NCBI GenBank assembly: GCA_029959615.1
Contig: JASCOD010000012.1
Location: 86,712-150,711 of the forward strand
Direction: 5' to 3'
Source: Flavobacteriaceae bacterium PS02338
GTDB lineage: Bacteria; Bacteroidota; Bacteroidia; Sphingobacteriales; Sphingobacteriaceae
DNA length: 64,000 nucleotides
Below are positions 33,114-41,726 of the stretch, piece after piece. Within the stretch, counting starts at the first letter, position 1. Every line of letters begins with the position of its first letter. Below the pieces are notes generated by a model. It searched no databases and was not told the DNA's origin. It saw only the letters and a list, made by a program, of their open reading frames with translations. The position numbers were made by a program, and so were the translations under genes.

Positions 33114-34088
33114 ATGCCGATCATACAATCAAACTACCGCCCTCCAGCATATCTTTTTAATGGCCAACTACAAACTATAGCTCCTTTTTTTGGGGTAAAA
33201 CGTGACAATACGCTTTATAAAACCGAAAAGTTGGAATTGCCCGATGGCGATTTTTTAGAGCTCGATTGGATTCGGGGTGGTCACGATAGACTGATGATCA
33301 TCTGTCATGGCTTAGAGGGTAATTCTAGGAGTCATTATGTGCAGCAAATGGCCCAATATTTTTCTGTTCTTGGATGGGACATATTGGCAATGCATGCACG
33401 GAGTTGTGGTAGAGAGATGAACCGTCTACCAGTAGTTTATCACGGTGGATCTACTAATGATATAGCGGCGGTAACGTCTGAATATGCGAAGAAATATAAT
33501 TCGCTCGTGCTTGTTGGATTTTCACTAGGTGCTAATATGCTGTTAAATTTTGCAGCAAGACACAACACACCTGCCAACCTACGGGCCATTGCTGCTTTTT
33601 CTGTGCCTTGTGATTTACGGAAGTCTGAGCAAAAAATTGACCGATTAATTAATCGTGTCTTTGCTCAAAAATTTTTGCTCAAACTAAAAAACAAGGTGCG
33701 AAAGCTGGAGATCAACCACCCGGGAATATTCGATGTCAATACGTTGGATCAAATCACATCCGTACAAGAATTCTCCGAAAATTTTACAGCCCCATTTTCT
33801 GGTTTTAATTCACTAGATGATTTCTATTCATCAGGCAGTTGCTTAAACTCCCTAACGAAAATCGGTATACCTACGTTGGTTGTGAATGCGCAAAATGATC
33901 CGTTTTTGTCTGATACCTCTTATCCTATCGATTTAGCAAGAACATCTGATTGTATATTTCTTGAGATGCCTAAACGAGGTGGTCATACAGCATTTCCTAT
34001 TTCTACTTCAAAATCATGGATGCCAAATAGACTGGAGAGATTTCTGAATGAAGAGCTGGGAATACCTAATAATGTAGCTATCTCTTAG
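33114..34088 (+). CDS. YheT-family alpha/beta hydrolase
   Basis: A 324-residue cytosolic hydrolase of the UPF0017/YheT group. The start has the family opening PPAYLFNGQLQTIAPFF. The catalytic triad can be placed at Ser about 137 (GFSLGAN, the nucleophile elbow), Asp about 262 (NAQNDPFL) and His about 290 (GGHTAF). The oxyanion region is HGLEGNSRSHY. Members act as esterases on short or medium acyl chains, but the physiological substrate is not known. It is followed by a bidirectional terminator and the tRNA-His gene. Confidence 0.9.
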   Translation: MPIIQSNYRPPAYLFNGQLQTIAPFFGVKRDNTLYKTEKLELPDGDFLELDWIRGGHDRLMIICHGLEGNSRSHYVQQMAQYFSVLGWDILAMHARSCGREMNRLPVVYHGGSTNDIAAVTSEYAKKYNSLVLVGFSLGANMLLNFAARHNTPANLRAIAAFSVPCDLRKSEQKIDRLINRVFAQKFLLKLKNKVRKLEINHPGIFDVNTLDQITSVQEFSENFTAPFSGFNSLDDFYSSGSCLNSLTKIGIPTLVVNAQNDPFLSDTSYPIDLARTSDCIFLEMPKRGGHTAFPISTSKSWMPNRLERFLNEELGIPNNVAIS

Positions 34089-34167
34089 GTTTTTCCTGAC
34101 TTTTTGTTTGGATTTGGGCAAAAGAAAAAATCTAAATACTGAACTACAGATAATTAAAGAAAACAAA

Positions 34168-34195
34168 AAAAGCAGCTCTTTTCAGAGCTGCTTTT
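34168..34195. terminator. Bidirectional rho-independent terminator
   Basis: AAAAGCAGCTC (34168-34178) and GAGCTGCTTTT (34185-34195) pair perfectly around a 6-nt loop. The A-run on the left and T-run on the right allow use from both sides: the hydrolase gene from the left and tRNA-His from the right. Confidence 0.88.
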
Positions 34196-34203
34196 AAACT
34201 CGG

Positions 34204-34277
34204 GGTGGCTGATGGGGCTCGAACCCACGACCCTCGGCACCACAAACCAATACTCTAACCAACTGAGCTACAGCCAC
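34204..34277 (-). tRNA. tRNA-His (GTG anticodon)
   Basis: On the minus strand a full cloverleaf can be drawn: acceptor GTGGCTG/CAGCCAC, D arm with AGCTCAGTTGGTTAGAGT, anticodon arm TTGGT-TTGTGGT-GCCGA giving anticodon GTG, and T arm with GGTTCGAGCCC. The base before the acceptor stem is G (34278) and the discriminator is C, the G-1:C73 pair unique to histidine tRNA. CCA is not encoded. A terminator follows within 10 nt. Confidence 0.97.
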
Positions 34278-34278
34278 C

Positions 34279-34693
34279 GTGTTTTTTAGTGTCACAAAAG
34301 TACAACTTTATATATTTAAATCAAATATTTTTCAATTTAGATGAGTGAAAAAAATGCAATTTGTTATTTTTCAAATATTTGTATTTTTTTTATTTGAAAA
34401 ATGGCAACTTCTTAAGCTGGCATCTAGTCTTTTTCCGTCATTATTTAGGAGCTAGCGTAGCTTAAAGAAGATAGGAATGGACATAATTTAGTGTTGGAAG
34501 ATGCTTGATCAAAGTAAGTGTAATATATGTTTAAGATATACTAAATCATAAGGCGAAGTAACTTTCTTGATGGATACTAGCGTAATAAATAAAAATAATG
34601 ACGCAAAGCGAAAAAAAGTAAAGCCTACTCTATGTAGATTTAGTCTAAATAAGTAATTTCGCAGCAAAATCGTAAACTTAATTCTTATATATA
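34279..34693. other. Intergenic region before the redox locus, no gene seen
   Basis: 415 bp, strongly AT-rich. It must contain the promoters of tRNA-His (leftward) and of the ankyrin gene (rightward). I see no complete consensus promoter and no reading frame worth reporting. Confidence 0.5.
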
Positions 34694-36217
34694 ATGAAGA
34701 AAGTAGCACTTCTTGCCTCGTTCGTTTTCGCGTTAAGCTCGGCAAATGCACAAAATAGAAATACTTTATTACAAGCTGACTTTTGGAAGCAGAAGCCTAA
34801 TGTAGAGGCAGTGAAAGCCGAAATCGCAAAGGGAAGTAGCCCTTCAGAATCAGATCAACGCCTTTTTGATGCAACCGCTATGGCAATTAATGCTGATGCG
34901 CCAGTAGAAACCATTAAGTTTTTACTAGATCAGGAAGGCAATCCAGTAACCAAAGGAACGCATCACAGCCGTACTTATTTACATTGGGCTGCAGCTAAAG
35001 GTAATGTAGAATTGGTAAAAGAGTTACTTTCTCGTGGCTCTAATGCAGAAAAAGGAGACAGTTATGGTACCCCATCGGTTGCCTACGCAGCATCTACTGG
35101 TCAAGCCAATACAGCGATTTATGAGACTTTCTTCAAACTAGGCTCAGATCCTAAAAAGAAATATACAAATGGCGCTAACTTACTTTTGTTAAGTATTGCT
35201 AACGATAAAGATTTAAAATTGGCAGATTACTTTATTTCAAAAGGTTTGTCGTTTAAAGATACCGATGCAGAAGGCGCTACAGCATTTGATTATGCTGCTA
35301 GAAGTGGAAATATCGAGTTTTTAAAAGCTGTTTTAGCAAAAGGAGCAAAACCAACAGGCTTAGCTTTATATTACGCTTCTCAGGGAGGTCGTATGTCTTC
35401 AGCTTCTTTAGAATTATATAAATATTTAGTTGAAGATTTGAAGCTAAATCCAGCTGCAACAAATAAAGAAGGCAATAACGTTTTGCACAGTATAGTTCGC
35501 AGACCCAACCAAGATGAAATCATTAAATATTTTTTGACGAAAGGTGTAGATGTAAATAAAGCGAACGAAGAAGGAAACACTCCTTTTATTAATGCTGCCG
35601 CTGGAAGAAATCTTGCTATAGTAGAATTATTAGCGCCAAAAGTTAAAAACATCAACGCTATAAATAAAAAAGGCGAATCTGCCTTAACCGAAGCCATAGC
35701 ACATGGTTCTTCTGAAGTGGCTGCCTTTTTAGTTGATAAAGGTGCCAACGTGAAAATAGAAGATGCAGCAGGTAATAATTTAGCTTATTACCTTGTAGAA
35801 AGCTACAGACCTGCAGGTAGACCAGGTGGGCCTGGAGCAGGTGGCCAAAGTGCGCCACAAGCACAAAAAGATGAGTTCGCTGAGAAATTGGCATTGTTAA
35901 GCACTAAAGGCCTAGATATTGCTGCTCCTCAAAAGAATGGGAGTACTTTATATCACGTAGCAATTGCTAGATTAGACTTAGGGTTACTAAAGAAATTGAA
36001 TGATTTGAAAGTAAATGTGAACACCAAAAATAAAGAAGGTGTTACCGTATTGCATAAAGCTGCTTTAATTTCTAAGGATGATGAAATCCTTAAATACCTA
36101 GTCTCTATTGGTGCTGATAAAACAATTAAAACCGACTTTGACGAAACAGCTTACGATTTAGCGGCTGAAAACACATTTTTGTCGAAAAAGAATATCTCAG
36201 TAAGCTTTTTAAAATAA
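34694..36217 (+). CDS. Exported ankyrin-repeat protein
   Basis: A 507-residue protein with a signal peptide (about 1-20, cleavage near ANAQ) and at least nine ankyrin-type repeats recognisable by phrases such as TYLHWAAAKGNVELVKELLS, ATAFDYAARSGNIEFLKAVL and GESALTEAIAHGSSEVAAFL. A Gly/Pro-rich linker (about 376-390) interrupts the array. Being exported, it would act in the periplasm as a protein-binding scaffold. It is the first gene of a group with DUF2271, PepSY-flavodoxin reductase and ApbE genes, so it may hold or protect redox partners; that role is inferred from context. The 97-bp gap to the next gene contains a hairpin (GAGCTTG at 36229 with CAAGCTC at 36258) without a T-run. Confidence 0.9.
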   Translation: MKKVALLASFVFALSSANAQNRNTLLQADFWKQKPNVEAVKAEIAKGSSPSESDQRLFDATAMAINADAPVETIKFLLDQEGNPVTKGTHHSRTYLHWAAAKGNVELVKELLSRGSNAEKGDSYGTPSVAYAASTGQANTAIYETFFKLGSDPKKKYTNGANLLLLSIANDKDLKLADYFISKGLSFKDTDAEGATAFDYAARSGNIEFLKAVLAKGAKPTGLALYYASQGGRMSSASLELYKYLVEDLKLNPAATNKEGNNVLHSIVRRPNQDEIIKYFLTKGVDVNKANEEGNTPFINAAAGRNLAIVELLAPKVKNINAINKKGESALTEAIAHGSSEVAAFLVDKGANVKIEDAAGNNLAYYLVESYRPAGRPGGPGAGGQSAPQAQKDEFAEKLALLSTKGLDIAAPQKNGSTLYHVAIARLDLGLLKKLNDLKVNVNTKNKEGVTVLHKAALISKDDEILKYLVSIGADKTIKTDFDETAYDLAAENTFLSKKNISVSFLK

Positions 36218-36314
36218 TTGAATGAAACGAGCTTGCTCCCAATAAGTTCCTTTGGAACAAGCTCATCAATACCATTGAAAAACAAGGGTTAACACATTAA
36301 TAAAATATAATTAA

Positions 36315-36797
36315 ATGAAAACTTTTTTTAAGATTTGTGTGCTAGTGCTTTTAGTGAGTTTTACAACTCAGGCAAGTGCGCAAACTTCAAAATATAAATG
36401 TATGCTTCAAATGAATGCATATACCGGTGAGGCGGCCTATGTGGTAGTTTCTTTGATTAGCCCAAAAGGTGATTACGAGAAAACATTGTACATGATGGGG
36501 AAGGACAAGAAGTGGTATAACGGTTTCAAAGAGTGGTTTAAGTTTTTTAGCAAAACTCAAAAGTTAGATGCCAAAACTGGTGCATCCATTGGTGGCGGCG
36601 ATAGAACTTTGGTTAACTTAGATATAGAGGATTCTCTTTTAGATAAAGGTTATAAACTGCGTTTTGAAAGTTCCGTAGAGGCTCAGAAATACCATGTAGC
36701 AGATGTAGAAATTCCATTAACGGCAGAAGCATTAGCTGGTAAATCCGATGGAAAAGGATATATCAAATATATTAGATTTAGTAAAGTACAACCATAA
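36315..36797 (+). CDS. DUF2271 exported protein with candidate flavinylation motif
   Basis: A 160-residue protein with a signal peptide (about 1-23, cleavage after ASAQ) and the DUF2271 fold: beta strands around YKCMLQMNAY and YVVVSLISPKGDYEKTLYM, and KYIRFSKVQ at the end. Residues 85-91 read DAKTGAS. This fits the ApbE target pattern Dxx(S/T)(G/S)A(S/T), where FMN is attached to the last Ser/Thr, here Ser91. An ApbE gene lies two genes downstream and the next gene encodes a membrane flavin reductase, so the protein may be a covalently flavinylated periplasmic electron carrier. The DUF2271 call is fairly secure; flavinylation is a prediction. It is 7 bp before the PepSY start. Confidence 0.85.
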   Translation: MKTFFKICVLVLLVSFTTQASAQTSKYKCMLQMNAYTGEAAYVVVSLISPKGDYEKTLYMMGKDKKWYNGFKEWFKFFSKTQKLDAKTGASIGGGDRTLVNLDIEDSLLDKGYKLRFESSVEAQKYHVADVEIPLTAEALAGKSDGKGYIKYIRFSKVQP

Positions 36798-36804
36798 ATT
36801 AAGA

Positions 36805-39000
36805 ATGACCTTATCCATTTGGCGTTACGCCCATTTGGCATTAGCATTAATTTCATCGCTTTTTCTAGTTATGGCATCGGTTACCGGTGCCATACTTGCT
36901 ATAGATGCTATCCAAGAGAAAATGCCTCCTTATCGTGTCGCTAATTTCGACGAAATTACGCTAGCGCAAGCTATTCCTGTGTTAAAAGGTAAGTTTTCTG
37001 AAATAAGTGAGATAGATGTAGATCATAACGGCTTCGTTTTGCTAAAAGGTTTTGATGAAGATGGAAATGATGTTGATGCTTATGTAGATCCAAATAATGG
37101 AAAAGTTTTAGGTAAGCAGATAGAAAAAAGTGCCTTTGTAGAGTGGAACATCGCATTGCATCGCTCACTGTTTTTAAAGGAGACAGGAAGACTCATCATG
37201 GGCGTGGTTTCGTTCTTGTTACTACTGATCGCCATATCTGGAATGGCTTTGGTTATTCAGCGACAACGGAGTTTAGCCAAGTTTTTTACTAAAGTTATCA
37301 GAGAGTATTTTGCGCAATATTATCATGTAATTACAGGCCGAATAATTCTGATACCTGTTTTGATCATTGCACTTACGGGTACTTATCTTTCTATGGCTAG
37401 GTTTCAGCTTTTTCCCGAACATCAAATTGAGCATAAGGAAATCGTAGCTTCAGACGAAGTGCCTGAACAAAATAAAATTGCCGATTTTACTCTTTTTAAA
37501 AGCATTAAATTGGCTGATGTTAAAAAGATAGCATTCCCTTTTGCTGAAGATCCAGAGGAATATTACAACTTAAAACTGAACAACCGAGAGTTGATCGTTA
37601 ATCAGTTTAATGGCGAGCTGCTAAGTGAAGTTAAATATTCTAAAACTTTACTGTTGGAAAACTTGAGTTTAGACCTACACACAGGTAGAACCAACATTAT
37701 TTGGGCGGTTGTTTTAGGTATTGCGTGTTTAAATATTTTGTTCTTTATCTATTCTGGATTTGCCATAACGCTCAAGCGAAGAGCTACTAAGATCAAGAAT
37801 AAGCATCAAACTAAAGACGCAGAATTTATCTTACTAGTAGGGACTGAAAATGGTAGTACGCTTCGCTTTGCTAATGCGATACACGAACAATTAAATGCAC
37901 AAGGTAAAGTTTCTTATTTAGCGCAGCTTAATCAATACAACGTTTTTCCAAAAGCTAAACATTTAATTGTTTTTACCTCAACTTACGGTTTGGGAGATCC
38001 GCCTTCTAACGGAAATAGGTTTTTGCAATTAATCGATAAGTTTCCGCAAAAGGACCAAATCAATTTTTCTGTTGTTGGTTTCGGATCGCATGCCTATCCA
38101 GATTTTTGTGAATTTGCTAAACAAGTTGACGCGAAATTGGCAGAACAAAACTGGGCAAAACGATTTACAACGCTACATACCGTCGATGATAAATCTGCTC
38201 CGCAATTTGTAGCTTGGGTAAAAAATTGGAGCGAGAAAGCCGAAGTAGAATTAGCTACTACACCTGCGCTATACGCTAAAAAACCTAAAGGCTTACAAAA
38301 GATGATGGTGTTGGATAGGACAGAGGTTCATGAAGACGAACAGACATTTTTATTAACCATCCGTACACCAGCTAGAACTAAATTTACTTCGGGAGATCTA
38401 CTGGCCATTTATCCAGCGGATGATAACAGAGAACGTTTGTATTCTGTAGCAAAGTGTAATGGAAACGTACAATTGGTCATCAAACTTCATCAGCCAGGTT
38501 TGGGCTCTGAGTATTTGAATAACCTAAAAATTGGTGATGTTTTTAAAGCTAGAATGGTTGCTAATGCTTCATTTCATCAGCCTAAAAATAAAGCTGTTGT
38601 AATGATTGGAAATGGTACCGGAATAGCTCCGTTTTTGGGAATGATTGCACAGGGTGCTAAAAACTCTGATCGTCGTTTGTATATCGGTTTCCGTAAAGAA
38701 ACGGATGTGATTAAGCAACATCAGCTATTTCTAGACCAGCAAATACAAAATCATAAATTGCAAAGCTACCAAATTGCTTTCTCTCGCGAACAGAACCATT
38801 GCTATGTAATGGATTTAATTCGGAATGATGCCCAACAGTTAGCACAATTGTTAAAAGAAGGAGCTATGGTTATGATTTGTGGTTCGCTATTGATGCAGCA
38901 AGATGTAGAAAAAGTATTGAATGAAATTTGTTTAGAAATAAATGGCAAAGCACTTTCGTTTTACACAGAAAAAGGTCAGTTGTTGACCGATTGTTATTAA
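36805..39000 (+). CDS. PepSY-TM / flavodoxin / ferredoxin-reductase fusion protein
   Basis: A 731-residue inner-membrane reductase. The start is ATG 36805 (MTLSIWRYAH); an earlier in-frame ATG at 36748 lies within the upstream gene. Order: helix 1 (about 8-33), a periplasmic PepSY segment, helices 2 (about 131-152), 3 (about 178-200) and 4 (about 295-322). The cytoplasmic part has a flavodoxin domain (about 337-470, LLVGTENGSTLRFA, FTSTYGLGDPPS) and an FAD/NAD(P)H module (about 500-731) with RLYSVAK, GNGTGIAPFLG and ICGSLLMQQDVE. This is the layout of PepSY proteins that pass electrons from NADPH across the membrane, often for iron or haem-related reduction. Its acceptor here is probably the DUF2271 protein. 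Confidence 0.92.
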   Translation: MTLSIWRYAHLALALISSLFLVMASVTGAILAIDAIQEKMPPYRVANFDEITLAQAIPVLKGKFSEISEIDVDHNGFVLLKGFDEDGNDVDAYVDPNNGKVLGKQIEKSAFVEWNIALHRSLFLKETGRLIMGVVSFLLLLIAISGMALVIQRQRSLAKFFTKVIREYFAQYYHVITGRIILIPVLIIALTGTYLSMARFQLFPEHQIEHKEIVASDEVPEQNKIADFTLFKSIKLADVKKIAFPFAEDPEEYYNLKLNNRELIVNQFNGELLSEVKYSKTLLLENLSLDLHTGRTNIIWAVVLGIACLNILFFIYSGFAITLKRRATKIKNKHQTKDAEFILLVGTENGSTLRFANAIHEQLNAQGKVSYLAQLNQYNVFPKAKHLIVFTSTYGLGDPPSNGNRFLQLIDKFPQKDQINFSVVGFGSHAYPDFCEFAKQVDAKLAEQNWAKRFTTLHTVDDKSAPQFVAWVKNWSEKAEVELATTPALYAKKPKGLQKMMVLDRTEVHEDEQTFLLTIRTPARTKFTSGDLLAIYPADDNRERLYSVAKCNGNVQLVIKLHQPGLGSEYLNNLKIGDVFKARMVANASFHQPKNKAVVMIGNGTGIAPFLGMIAQGAKNSDRRLYIGFRKETDVIKQHQLFLDQQIQNHKLQSYQIAFSREQNHCYVMDLIRNDAQQLAQLLKEGAMVMICGSLLMQQDVEKVLNEICLEINGKALSFYTEKGQLLTDCY

Positions 39001-39033
39001 TAAAATTTACCCTCTCTCCCGATAAATAGGAAT

Positions 39034-39096
39034 CTCTCCCAAAGGGAGAGAAAAACTAGAGACCTAATGAACTTTGCTATTCTCTCCTTTTGGGAG
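39034..39096. repeat. Small CTCTCC/GGAGAG inverted repeats
   Basis: CTCTCCCAAAGGGAGAG (39034-39050) is a perfect 7-bp palindrome with a 3-nt loop. TCTCCTTTTGGGAGA (39082-39096) is a related one, and further CTCTCCC and GGAGAG words lie at 39012 and 39111. They fill the 195-bp gap between the reductase and apbE. They look like a dispersed intergenic element, and could also act as mRNA hairpins. Confidence 0.6.
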
Positions 39097-39195
39097 AACC
39101 GGAGAGAAACGTAGCTCATTGATACGGAAAAACAATGGACACTTATCAATAGATGCCCGCAGGGCAGAGAGGGAGATCTATAAAAAAAATAGAAG

Positions 39196-40206
39196 ATGAA
39201 ATCGATTTTTATACATTGCCAAGTTGCGCTGATCCTTCTGATTTTATTCACATCTAAATTAAACGCCCAGGTACAACGACAACGCCCAGTTACCTTAATG
39301 GGCAGTCGTTTTGATATCACTATTGTAGCAACAGATTCACTACAAGCAGAAAAACACATTGATGAGGTGATAGCAGAAATCAGTAGGATAGAAGACCTAA
39401 TCTCTGATTGGAAAGCCAGTTCTCAAATTTCTGAAGTTAATCGTAATGCAGGGATTAAGGCTGTAAAAGTAGATAGAGAAGTTTTTGAACTTACTAAACG
39501 GTCACTTTATTTCTCCCAATTAACTAATGGGGCATTTGATATTAGCTATGCTGCTATGGACAGAATTTGGAAGTTTGATGGCTCCATGAAGCAAATGCCC
39601 TCGCCAGAGGAAATTGCGAAATCGGTAGCAAAAGTAGGTTATAGAAACATTGAGCTAGACAGTGCCAATTCTACCATCTTTTTAAAATTAGTGGGTATGA
39701 AAATAGGCTTTGGAGCAACAGGCAAAGGTTATGCTGCAGACAAAGGCCGGGAATTGATGGAAGAAAAGGGAATTAAAGCCGGTATAGTAAATGCTTCTGG
39801 AGATATGGCCACTTGGGGCAAACCAATTAAAGGTAAAGCCTGGAATGTGGGGATTACCAATCCCTTTTATGAAGAAAAATACCTCGCCATTATTCCATTA
39901 AAAAGAGAGGCCGTTACAACTTCCGGTAGCTACGAAAAATATGTAGAATTTAATGGTAAACGATACGCACATATCATCAATCCCGTTACTGGATATCCTG
40001 CAACAGGTTTAATTAGCGTGACCGTTATAGGAGCAAGTGCAGAGAAAGCAAATGGAATAAGCACTTCTATTATGGTGTTGGGAAAGGAAAAAGGATTAGA
40101 ACTTATTCAACAATTTCCGGCATATAGCTGCGTATTAATTACCGATCAAGGTGAAGTTGTAAAATCGGCCAATTTCAAAGGCAAGGTTGATAAAAAGCTA
40201 AAATAA
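39196..40206 (+). CDS. apbE: FAD:protein FMN transferase (ApbE)
   Basis: A 336-residue exported ApbE enzyme that moves FMN from FAD to Ser/Thr of target proteins in the periplasm, with Mg as cofactor. The signal peptide is about residues 1-25 (LNAQ). Family features: VTLMGSRFDITIVATD near the start, SDWKASSQISEVNRNAG, FDISYAAMDRIWKFDG, GFGATGKGYAADKG, VNASGDMATWG, VTTSGSYEKY and YAHIINPVTGYPA. The last contains the His and Asn of the usual HIxDPxTG block, with Asn in place of Asp. It belongs to the same group as the DUF2271 and PepSY genes, though the 195-bp gap may give it its own promoter. The most likely client in the window is the DUF2271 protein. Confidence 0.93.
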   Translation: MKSIFIHCQVALILLILFTSKLNAQVQRQRPVTLMGSRFDITIVATDSLQAEKHIDEVIAEISRIEDLISDWKASSQISEVNRNAGIKAVKVDREVFELTKRSLYFSQLTNGAFDISYAAMDRIWKFDGSMKQMPSPEEIAKSVAKVGYRNIELDSANSTIFLKLVGMKIGFGATGKGYAADKGRELMEEKGIKAGIVNASGDMATWGKPIKGKAWNVGITNPFYEEKYLAIIPLKREAVTTSGSYEKYVEFNGKRYAHIINPVTGYPATGLISVTVIGASAEKANGISTSIMVLGKEKGLELIQQFPAYSCVLITDQGEVVKSANFKGKVDKKLK

Positions 40207-40653
40207 TAGAAATCCAACTAAGTCTATTCCTGCCATTTCTGCTTTGCCAGAAAACCCTCCATTAACGCTATTTTTTAGCTGTGCCATAATTTAAGCACTT
40301 ACGATTCACTATGCTCCTAAGATTATAAATGATTGATAAATCAAACGAGATTAATAGGGAAATTCATCGGTGTTTAAACGGATCATATCCGAAGGAACTC
40401 CGAACAAACTCCGAAGAACATCCGAAGAAGCTCCGAACAAACTACTATTTTTAATGAATTGATATGAGGATGATTTAATACCTTTTTGGATAGGTTGCTT
40501 ATCAGATTCGCAATTAGACATAACCAAACTTTACGCTCTTTGCGTACCCGTTCAGAAATTTCGAGAAGTTCTTATTTTTTTACCTGAAAATTAATCGCAT
40601 TCCATGTTAGGAGGTGGAAGTTTTCACAGCTTAACGTAAAGAGGTGGTTTTGA
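40207..40653. other. Intergenic region with 11-bp phased repeat
   Basis: 447 bp between apbE and a convergent small gene. It contains the repeat at 40388-40442. The rest shows no defensible gene. Confidence 0.55.
40388..40442. repeat. Five-unit 11-bp tandem repeat (TCCGAA core)
   Basis: TCCGAA occurs at 40388, 40399, 40410, 40421 and 40432, exactly 11 bp apart, with full units such as CTCCGAACAAA and ATCCGAAGAAG. The strict spacing puts each core on the same face of the helix. No palindrome is visible and the units are too short for a CRISPR array. Confidence 0.85.
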
Positions 40654-40860
40654 TTAAAGCTTATATTCGTCAATTAACTCGCCAATCTGTTTGGCATAGT
40701 CAACACCTAATTCTTCCGAAGTCCAGGTGGTTTGCCCATCAGACGATACTGCATGGACGATGCCCAGTTTCTCACTTCCATCAAAAATATCATAAGCATT
40801 ATCTAGGCGTGGTTGTATGGTCAGTGTTTGACCAACTAAATTGACTTCAAAAGGCTCCAT
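40654..40860 (-). CDS. Small conserved-looking protein of unknown function
   Basis: 68 residues, acidic, no signal peptide or membrane helix. The sequence looks like a compact beta/alpha domain: strands FEVNLVGQTLTIQP and IVHAVSSDGQTTWTS and a C-terminal helix (YAKQIGELIDEYKL). I have a vague memory of similar short proteins in Pedobacter and relatives but cannot name a family. It lies 50 bp downstream of the LysE gene on the same strand and could be co-transcribed with it. The opposite-strand reading frame over the same bases looks like a shadow. Confidence 0.7.
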   Translation of the reverse strand: MEPFEVNLVGQTLTIQPRLDNAYDIFDGSEKLGIVHAVSSDGQTTWTSEELGVDYAKQIGELIDEYKL

Positions 40861-40910
40861 AATTGTTATTGATTATTCTTAAAGAATAACACCTCAACGA
40901 TGAACTTGTT

Positions 40911-41534
40911 TTATTGATAAAACTGAAAGTAAGTTTTGGCGATGAGCCAAATGGCAAAACCGATAATAACGATACCGGCAATTTTGTTCAGTTTCTTTAG
41001 GGTATTTTCCTTGATGCGATACCGAAGTTTACTGGCATAAAAGGTTTTGAGTGCATCAATAGAAAGCTGTGTGGCCATTGCAATTAAGAAACAAAGAATT
41101 TTTTCGGGCAGGGTACTCAGCTTTACCGAAATAATTCCGCTTACTACTACCCAAAACATTAAAGTTGAAGGAGTAAGAAGACACATCAGAAAGCCTTTTA
41201 ACACATAACCACGTTTACTTACCTTGATATGATCGCCCTCCGAATAGTTGATTTTTACATTTGATACCAGGTAATATATGCCTACACCTACAATAAAAAT
41301 GCCGCCAACTATGCCGATATATTTATCAAAACCTTCCTTGTATTCGAAAAATTGAGAGCCAAATAAAACAATGCTAATTAAAATAAGGTCGCTTACAATT
41401 ACGCCGGAAGCTAGAGAAAAACCTGCTTTAAAACCTCTTTCGATACTGGTCTTAATCATAGCAAAGAAAACAGGTCCGGTTACAAAAGAAGAAATTAAAC
41501 CCGCCCCAATACCCAAAATGATTGCTTCAAACAT
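40911..41534 (-). CDS. LysE-family amino-acid exporter
   Basis: A 207-residue inner-membrane protein with six hydrophobic segments. It opens with MFEAIILGIGAGLISSFVTG followed by a PVFFAMIKTSIERGFKAG block, the signature region of LysE/RhtB translocators, and has the GxxxSD-type second helix (GVIVSDLILISIVLF). Members export basic or neutral amino acids or homoserine lactones; the substrate cannot be read from the sequence. The small protein gene at 40654 follows on the same strand. Confidence 0.9.
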   Translation of the reverse strand: MFEAIILGIGAGLISSFVTGPVFFAMIKTSIERGFKAGFSLASGVIVSDLILISIVLFGSQFFEYKEGFDKYIGIVGGIFIVGVGIYYLVSNVKINYSEGDHIKVSKRGYVLKGFLMCLLTPSTLMFWVVVSGIISVKLSTLPEKILCFLIAMATQLSIDALKTFYASKLRYRIKENTLKKLNKIAGIVIIGFAIWLIAKTYFQFYQ

Positions 41535-41726
41535 GTTTGCTTTCGTAATTTCTGCTAATATCCGATTTTCAGCTTTAAAACCTCAATTTTTATTCAGTTT
41601 TTACAATTTGGAACTGAGTTGTAAATACATTGACTAAAACAACAAAGTGTAAAAAATACACTATTAGTTTTACGGAAAAATACCTATGTTTAGCACAAAT
41701 TATCAAACCTTAAATTTTAACCAAAT

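Noticed and set aside
34204..34277. A second tRNA or tRNA fragment acting as an integration site
   Set aside because: Only one complete tRNA-His is present, with no partial duplicate of its 3' end and no integrase gene nearby.
36748..36804. Longer N-terminus for the PepSY reductase
   Set aside because: It lies inside the DUF2271 gene in another frame and the added residues are not membrane-protein-like.
40388..40442. CRISPR or iteron-based replication origin
   Set aside because: 11-bp units are far too short for CRISPR, and no replication initiator gene or DnaA-box cluster is seen.
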